In this document: piece by piece, positions 22,278 through 31,200 of the stretch
Numbering within the stretch: position 1 is the stretch's first letter
Layout of the letters: each line of letters opens with the position of its first letter
Assembly: GCA_004194705.1 (NCBI GenBank)
Contig: SADC01000852.1
Span: 1-64,000 of the forward strand
Direction of reading: 5' to 3'
Length of the DNA: 64,000 nucleotides
Source of the DNA: Ditylenchus dipsaci
Taxonomy: Eukaryota > Nematoda > Chromadorea > Rhabditida > Anguinidae
The notes under the pieces: model-generated
Told to the model about the DNA's origin: nothing
Database searches by the model: none
What the model saw: the letters and a program-made list of their open reading frames with translations, nothing else
Position numbers and translations under genes: made by a program

Positions 22278-25200
22278 CTGTAATTGAGTGGTTACTATAT
22301 TTAATTTTTAAGGCTAGGATACATTTGGCAAAAAGGAAACTTGGCAAAACGAAAGTTGGCACCACGAAAGCTGGCCAAACGAAACTTGGCAAAACGAAAG
22401 TTGTCAAAAAAATCACCTTGGTCCCCCTGTTGTGTTTTAGCAAAAAAAAATTTTCCCAAAAGTCTCGAAAAGCATTTATATACACGTTTTAAGCATTTTT
22501 CAACAAAAAATATTTTTTGTAAAAAATGCCAAAAAAAATTGCCTTGATCCCCCAGCCGATTTTTTGCCAGCTTACGTTTTGCTAAGTTTCGTTATGGTAA
22601 CACTATAGAATGCCCCCCCCCAGCTAGCGAAAAATTTACTTTTCCTGAAGGGGAAAGGACCCGTCTCATTTTGATTCTCGTGCTCTGAATAGGCACGGAA
22701 ACACTTTGGTTTCCGAAAAATCGAAAAAAAAATTTTTTTTGGTCCCCCAAGGTAAAAATTTAAGAAAATTCAAAAAAAATATTTTCTGAATTCCCGCCAA
22801 AACATTTTTTAAGGGATTTAGGGCTGTATTGGGAGGGGAAGGGAATAAAAGGGCCACCTTCATGGCAAAATTATAAAAAAGTGAATTCTGGACTACTTCG
22901 GATGTCCTGCCATGTTTTTCAACTGGGCCGTGGCAAAAAGAGACTCTATATACATTTTATGGTCAAGAGTACTTCTCGGAATCATGTCTAAGGTAAGTGA
23001 GTGCGCGCATCTCTAACTCTCAAGCCCCCTGCGCCCCTTCGGGGCGCAGGGGGCTTGGTTGCTTGGAGTTGAGATGCGCACACCCACATACCAATCACTG
23101 GAAAGTGACTCTGGATGCATGAAAAAGCATGCATACCAGAGTTTATTTATGCGGTAGGCCCCAGTATTCAAACTATGTTCAACATCTTCTTGTTAGTGGG
23201 CCTGTATGATTAGTGGCCCTCTTTTGTCCCTTCCCCTCCCAATACAGCCCTAAATCCCTTAAAAATGTTTTGGCGGGAATTCAAAAAAGTATTTTTTTGA
23301 ATTTTCTTAAATTTTTACCTTGGGGGACCAAGGCAAATCGAAAAAAAAAATTTTCGATTTTTCGGAAACCAAAGTGTTTCCGTGCCTATTCAGAGCACGA
23401 GAATCAAAATGAGACGGGTCCTTTCCCTTCAGGAAAAGTAAATTTTTCGCTAGCTGGGGGGGGCATTCTATAGTATAGCCTTCGTTATGTCAAATTTCGT
23501 TTTGCCAAGTTTCGTTTGCCAACTTTCGTTTTGCCAACTTTCGTTTTGCCAAGTTTCGTTTTTGCCAAATGTATCCTAGCCATTTTAAATCTGAATTTTT
23601 TGTTCACCTACCTGAGTAATTGTAAAGCAGTTACAATGGCACAAACAGTGACAGTTACTCGGTGCTCTGCTTGGAATTGCATTGTCTGAATAATGTGAAG
23701 TGTGCAGATGGAAAATTAATTCATTGTCTTGCTTTGTCATTAAATCCGCTAAATAGTTTACAGGGTGGCCCGTCTTTATGCAACTTTTTTTTTTCGGCCA
23801 GCCAGATCTGTGAACGGACTCCAGTTTTTTCATTGTGGTCCGGAATTCGCCTTTTATTTCGGCTTAACCTGGCCTGAGTTTTCTTTTGAATTTCAAGGAC
23901 GACGGGCCGCACCATACAGTTTGTACGGAGTATTGAATCAATTTTATAATTCGAAACGCAAATGCGACAATTTCCCACCCACTTAAGTGGATGAATGTCG
24001 TGGTTCTTGACATTTTTAGACTTACCATCGAGACTTACAGTGTGAAATGGAATAATAAAATAAGGTGTGCACCCGGCGGCATTCGAAACTGTGACCTATG
24101 GTTCTCTCCTTAATTCAAAAAATCCTGGGTCCCTCCTAGGGTTTTTCAATACTTTTATAGCCCTGTTATCCGAACTTTTTGGCTTATGGGCCTGAGATCT
24201 CGACGGATTTGATTTAAAGTCGCATACTGGCTATTAAATGAGACCGAACCCCGATGCGACAGCGAAAAACAAGCTTGCGATGTTCCCTTGTTAGAAGTCA
24301 TATTACAGTCTACTGTCGTTAAACTGGCACTCCAATAAACTGGCACCCTCGATAAACTGGCACTTTGAAAAAGCCCTATTTGGCTGGCCGACAGAGAAAT
24401 TAGGCAAAGTAACATCCCACTAAACTGGCACCCCGATAAACTGGCACCCAGGCTGGTCCCCAGGGGTGCCAGTTTATCGAGAGTAGACTGTATCACCAAA
24501 AAGTTTTACCCTCAACTTTAAAGTTAGGTACTTATTGGGTTGGAGTAGTGTTTGAACATCTTCTAACAAGGCAGCATCAATATTGGGTCACGCACTTATA
24601 GCTAAAAATGATATACCAAATTGTAGCATTTTTCATGCTGAAATTTGTGGTGTATTCACTTTTCGCGAACCAGAACGAAAATTTCTGGAAAATTGACATT
24701 TAAATAAAGCTACAAATGGAGGATATTTCAAAGGCAATTTTCTCTAAACTAGGCCACTTTCGGTTCCCTCAATATTTGAAAATGTTCAGTTTTGATCTCA
24801 TTTGAAAAAGGAGACAATTCTGAGTAAGTTTACTTTTCACAGATTTGCAACTTCAAAGTTGGTTCTCAAGATATGCCTAATTCAAAGTCCAACCTATGTC
24901 GAATGTCTGAAATACAGGATTTCTCAAGATGTTTGGGCACTTTAACACTGCCAGAATTGAGCGAGCTCACTTATTAAAATAGTAATTTTTTTTATCAGAA
25001 AAGATGTTTTTGTGAATCGAATTGTTGGAAATCAAGTTTTTCAAAACATAAATTTTTATAATATAACCTATTTTTCATCAGGTTAAAGTCGCCCCAACTA
25101 CTTTTTTATCGCAAATTTTGACAGAACTGAATATTTTAAAATTATATTTCTTGTAATAAAAAATAAACAAAAAATTTAAATTCAGCCAACAATACCGTAT

Positions 25201-28200
25201 TTCCTCTAATAAGCGCGCACCTCCTACTTTAGGGCCTATATCTCAGCTCAGAGAAATTTTTCTCCAAAGCTGTTTAAAGGGGCATGATCGTGCCCGATGG
25301 GGAGTAAAGGCGCGAACCAGCAGTTCTTTTCTTTCTCGATGAATTTTTACATTCGTTCTCGTCTACATTTTTCAAGTTTTCTGTCTAGTTTTTAAAAGCA
25401 GTATAAGGTCATCTATATCAGATTTGACGCAGAACGAGTGAAAAATGGGACGATTCGAAAAAATTTGAAAAAAACCGCTGGTTCGCGCCTTAACGCACGG
25501 GCATGCCCCTTTAATGCATTTTCTTGACTTCCACGAGCTCTACCGATTCCACTTTTTAGATTTTGGTTGAGCATCCGAAATTTTCGGGATTGACCCAAAA
25601 TTTTTCAGGTTTTCGGGGTTTAAAAAATAAGCGCGCATGCGCGCTTATTAGAGTAAATACGGTAAATTATTCTTTGAAACAAAATATTTTTCCTTTCGGG
25701 AATTGTAAAAAAAGAATTCGGTAAATATTTTTACTTTTAAAAATAATTTCTGTAATTTTTTCGCTAAAAAATCAGTAACAGGAAACAACGTTTTCTGCAA
25801 AATTACAGAAAATGCTTTACAAAGTAAAAATGTTTTAACAATTCTTTTTCGGAAATTCCTATAAGGAAAAATATTTTGTTTCAAAAAATGACTTATTGTT
25901 GACTAAATTCCAATTTTTTTATTTATATATATCAAAGTTTTCCGTTCTTTCATAATCTGCTATAAATAGATTTCCAACAGCTCGATTCACAAAAATATCT
26001 ATTCTGATAACAATAATATTAATAAGTAAGCTCGCTCAATTCTGCGTGGAATGGTATATAATATGTAGGGATGCCGTAAAAAAACTCAAGCAGTGTATCT
26101 TCAAAAATATAAAAGTCACTATATTTTGGACATTCGACATAGGTTGGACTTTGAATTAGGCATATCTTGAGAACCAACTTTGAAGTTGCAAATCTGTGAA
26201 AAGTAAATTTACTCAGAATTGTCTCCTTTTTCAAATGAGATCAAAACTGAACATTTTTCAAATATTGAGGGAACCGAAAGTGGCCTAGTTTAGAGAAAAT
26301 TGCCTTTTAAATATCCTCCATTTGTAGCTTTATTTAAATGTCAATTTTCCAGAAATTTTCGTTCTGGTTCGCAAAAAGTGAATACACCACAAATTTCAGC
26401 ATGAAAAATGCTACAATTTGGTATATCATGTTTAGCTATAAGTGCGTGACCCAATATTGATGCTGCCTTCTAAGTGATTTTTATATGCTGAAAACGATTG
26501 AAAAGGTGTTTTTGACACTTCTCTGCATAAAGATTTCGCAGATTGTTTTTGAAAGGCCCCACAATTTTGCACATTAAAAATCTTGCGTCACATAAAAAAT
26601 CTCGCGTAAATCTCGCAGTGCAAAAAATTGCGGCGCAAATCTTGTGTCGCAAATCTCGCAGTGCGAAAAATGCAGCGCGAATCTTCGGGCCCAAATCTTG
26701 CAGTTCAAATCTCACAGTATCCTGTCTAACAGTTCTATAACTTGCAGTGAAATTTTTGAAAAAAAATTGACCAGAATCTGACTTTTAGCCGTGGGGGACC
26801 AAGGCAAATTACCTTGTATTAAGGTGTTCTACCCTGTTTTGGTCACTGGAGCGGGACAAAACAGCCTCTTTATGCATTTCTGATCAAGAGTCTAGCTCGG
26901 GATCATGTCTGAGGTAAGTGAGTGCGCGAATCTTAACCAACAAAGCCCCCTACGCCACCGAAGGGGCCCTTGGGTGGCCTTCGGTGTGAAACGTTGAAAA
27001 AATATAATTCGGGGCTATTTAGAGCCAGTGCGTAATAGTGCACTTTAGCCTATAAAAATTACTTAAAAGACGTTCAAACACTATTCTTTAATGAGTAAAA
27101 AAAATCCGGCACAACCCAATAAGTGCCTGAAATTAAATATTAGATGATTAGAAACACCGTCAGGCAATTCAAGGCATTTTTTTTCACTACTTACCTGGTC
27201 GATGCTCCGCCTGAACAGATTGTTGTTGGACTGATTTTGGGGAGCAGAGGTAGGCGTCGCCCCTAGTGCAGATCCGTCCACCTCGCTGGCAGCTCCATCT
27301 ACAAACACCACCACTGAACTTTTTCTTCGGCATTCAGACACGGCCGATATTTTGCGATTGAAGGACATAGCTCCATTTGCAGCATTCAGACCATTGGTAT
27401 AGGCGCCAGAAAAGTCAGAATTGAGCGATGGAGCAGACTGTAACCTGTTGTACATGAGGAAGGATTGCTGGCGGACAACAAACAAGAGGGCCAAATTCAG
27501 AGCCATCATGATCAGGATGGGCAACACTATCACAAACACCACATTCACCACTTGGCTCCACTCCACAAATGAGCGGATTAGGTTGGGAGTGATGTTGATT
27601 TGGTTGATGGACCAACTGAAAAAGAAAGTGAATTGTAGGAAGTGTAGTGGAAAGCATTTATATATGTTTTTGCTAGCCATCACCACCCCTTCCCCTCAAA
27701 AGCTGACTTGGTTCTCCTGTTAATTTTTCAAATTTTTTTTATATTTTAAACACCTTATTTTCACTTCAAATGAACGTCTTCTAAAAAAAATCAAGATTAA
27801 CAGGGAAGACCAAGGCATGTTTTTTTCAGTGGCACCACCAACCCACATACAGCCAAAAAGAGCTTCCCCTATATTTCATCCCTCAATTAAAGGCAATTTT
27901 TACGAACCCTGGCAAAATCAGCTATATTTTTCGTCGCTTATATTTAAAAATGGGTGGTAAAATTACAAGAAAACAAACAAAGTTAATTAAAATAAACAAA
28001 TTGAGTGTGTATATATTGCTTAGTCTCCATAGTTAACGTGTGGGGGAATAGCTCAGTGGTAGAGCATTCGACTGCAGATCGAGAGGTCTCTGGTTCAAAT
28101 CCGGATTCTCCTGACTCCTCTTTTTTTTGTTTTTAAAGAAAAATTTTAAGGTAAATTTAAAACTTGTTATTACTAAAATTTGGCATCTTGCTTTGATGGA

Positions 28201-31200
28201 GAGCCTTAGCCTCAAGTATCTTTCTGTTTTTTGTTTTGTAGCCCGTGGTTAAGTGTGAGGGCATATTTTTTCAGGGCGAATGTGAAAGGCATATTTTTAT
28301 AGTTTTATGGTTTGTTAAAGAGGTTAGATATAGTAAAAAACATAGAAATGAAGGGTTTACAACTTATCGTATCTAACACTTATCCTCTTAACAATACTTA
28401 TGATACTGAAACTGTAGCATCGTTAACAAGCCAGTATGATGTCAGTTTTGTGTACTTAAATTTGTGTAAACCGAAAAATAAAAAAGAAATCAGGAGAATC
28501 CGGATTTGAACCAGAGACCTCTCGATCTGCAGTCGAATGCTCTACCACTGAGCTATTCCCCCACATAGAGTAAGGAGACTAGGCAATATGTACATACCGT
28601 ATTTACTGTATTAAGTCCCCATGGGGAGTTATTTTTCAACCCCGAAAATCGGAAAAAAATATTTGGAAGATGTCCTATGTTCACCCTATTTTCAAAAAGG
28701 AGATAAACACGATCCCTCAAGCTACCGTCCTATAAGTCTGACATGTTCGTTATCTAAAATTTTGGAGAAAATCGTTCATGAAAAATTATTAGCATTCCTC
28801 TTATCTCGCAATTTAATCCCAAAATTCCAACACGGTTTTTTAAATAAGAGGTCTGTTAACTCACAAATGATTGAGGTGTTTGACGATCGGTCAAAATCAA
28901 TAGAAGAAAATAAGTGTACTGACGTTTGTTATTTTGACATTTCAAAAGCCTTTGACACAATCTCACACTCTATTCTTCTCAGAAAATTGCAAAAAGCTGG
29001 TGTATATGGAGCATTGTTGAAATGGATCAGAAATTTTCTTGTTTCAAGGTACTTTATGGTAAAAATTCAAGATTCGTTTTCTCAACCAACCCTCCAAACA
29101 AGTGGTGTTCCTCAAGGATCTGTATTGGGCCCTCTTCTTTTTATTTTCTACTTTTCTGAGTTCTCATCGTCTTGTCAAGTCTCAGGAGTGCAGCTAAAGT
29201 TATATGCCGACGATTTGAAAGCTTATGTTAGCTTCGACAGAGAGACTTATCCCAAAAACCTGCAAGTTTTCATACAAGAATTTTTCGAATGGTGTTGTGA
29301 AAATGAGCTAAAAATATCCCCTGAAAAGTGCCAAGTTTTACACCTTGGCAAAAAGAACCCTCACCATATATATTATCTGAATGCCAATCAAATAGCTCCT
29401 GTTAAAAATTCAATTAAAGATTTGGGCATAGTTCTTACCCCAAACTTAAAATGGAATGCCCACTTAGAAAACCTATGCAAATCTGCTTACTCTCGCCTAT
29501 TCACTCTTTTTAAGGCTGTTCGCTCGACTGATTACAAGTTCCTAGTACAACTATACATGACATATGTAAGACCCATAATTGAAACTTCTTCTGTGGTGTA
29601 TAATCCTTATTTAAAAAAAGATATTAAGAAAATAGAGCGGATCCAGAAAATTGCCCTTAATCAAATATACTTCAGATCACTTAGGAATAAATATCCTGAC
29701 AAACCTCATTATGAAAAGCTCTTAAAATTATTCAAAATGGAAACTCTTCAAAAAAGACGACTTAAAGCTGACCTTGTTTTCTATCACAAATAGTATTGAA
29801 AAAATTGATATTAATCTAAATATCCCGTCTCTTCAGTCATCCTATAACTTCCGAAAACATAAAGCTAGTGTACCCTTTTCCAAATCCGATTTCCGATTGC
29901 ACTCTTTCTTTGTTCGGACACCTAAAATTTATTATGCTCTTCCAGCTGAAATTGTTGCTTCCCTACAATAACGCTTTTCAGGAAAAACTCAAAGAATGTG
30001 ATCTAAATGATTTTGTATTGTAATTATTTTTAAAGAAATATGTATTTGTTTTCGTCGCGCACTTGTTGCGTAAACAATAAATAAATTTCGATTTTGATAT
30101 TTTTGGGTGCTCAACCAAAATTTAAAAAGTGGAATCAGGTAAACTCGCGGCAACTAAGAAAACGCAAAAAACAGATTTGCGAAATGTTCGCTCTAGGCTG
30201 ATATATAAGGTCCGTAGGGTGGGGACTTATTAGAGGCTGGGGAGTTAATACAGTAAATACGGTATAATGCATTGCTTTTAAAATATCGGTTCCTGCTTCA
30301 AAATTACGTTTTTACTAAAGTAACTGACTACTCAAGTGCCCTCAAATGACTAGAAAGGCACAGATTTTGAAAACAAACGTTCAATGCTATCATCCTTCGC
30401 TCTGGCCTTAGGTATCTTCTCTCTTTTGTTCCTTTTTTTCAGCCTTCGGTTTTGTCCTGTTATGCGCTTGCCTACCCTTAGGCTAATTCTTTCTCTAAGC
30501 GAAAAACTTGATTATACAGAGACCCCCCCCCCCCGAAGTAAACAAGTGCCCTACTATTAACTGTATTAGTCTTTTCGAATGTAAACTAGCGTAATCCTTC
30601 TAATTATGAAAATTACAAAAATAATTACTAAGATTTTCACTAAGGAGATTTAAATTTTTCAAAAAGCAGAGTGCCACAGAAAGTTAGCAATTTTTGAATT
30701 TAAACACATGAAAAAGGTGTTTAAAATGCAATTTCGAATTGTGAGGGGGAAGGCTGCGGCGGACGGTGACTTGTTGGTATATCGCATAATTAGAGAATTT
30801 ACGGTAGTTGACTGTAAATTTGTTGACTGTGAAATATGAATTAACCTCTCCTGTATAACATCAAAGCATTTGCTGATAATCTGAGTGTCATTGCACAATT
30901 GTTTGACTACACAATTATAGGAGAAATGGTTGTAAGAGGTGAGGGCACCCGAAATAAGCACATTGGCTATGATCACATGACTAGTTCTACAGCAAGACAA
31001 TTTCCTAAAAAAATAGTTAAAGAGCTTTTAAAAATTGAAAAACTTTCGGCTGGTTTACTTAAGTTCACAGTTGCCAATTCCGATAAGTCGTTCAGCGCAA
31101 ATCGCTATGACTAACCTAAAAATTTAAAGATATTCACAGTAGTTTTAAGGTAATTTCATAGCTAGAACTAGCAATTTCGACGACTCAGTATAACAGGGTG

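Larger units (their letters stand above)
22312..23581. mobile_element. hAT-like element built from GCAAAACGAAACTTG words, filling a GPCR intron
   Basis: Ends are GGCTAGGATACATTTGGC and GCCAAATGTATCCTAGCC. Flanks ATTTTTAA and ATTTTAAA are 8-bp duplications with one difference. Next to each end the word TTGGCAAAACGAAAG or inverse repeats 5-6 times. A splice-donor-hairpin foldback (22606-23475) is nested inside. Removing the element leaves an intron of about 60 bp. Confidence 0.8.
24524..27131. mobile_element. Nested foldback complex with core hairpin copy 4
   Basis: Outer ends GTACTTATTGGGTTG and CAACCCAATAAGTGC. Its left arm is interrupted by a second foldback, 24570-26470 (ATTGGGTCACGCACTTATAG and inverse), which itself contains the TA-flanked MITE 25195-25662, whose interior matches the 47396-47628 repeat. 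Order of insertion is therefore visible. Confidence 0.8.
28597..30262. mobile_element. TA-flanked MITE carrying a LINE insertion
   Basis: Ends CCGTATTTACTGTATTAAGT and AGTTAATACAGTAAATACGG, TA on both sides. The left piece (to about 28660) and right piece (from about 30100) match the uninterrupted element at 58736-58924. The middle is a 5'-truncated non-LTR retrotransposon. Confidence 0.85.

Noticed and set aside
28621..28665. ATG at 28621 as the natural RT start
   Set aside because: It lies in the MITE arm; the RT is 5' truncated and the frame is joined by chance.
30659..31000. Minus-strand 113-codon ORF as the missing TM3-TM4 exon
   Set aside because: No TM pattern or DRY-like motif.
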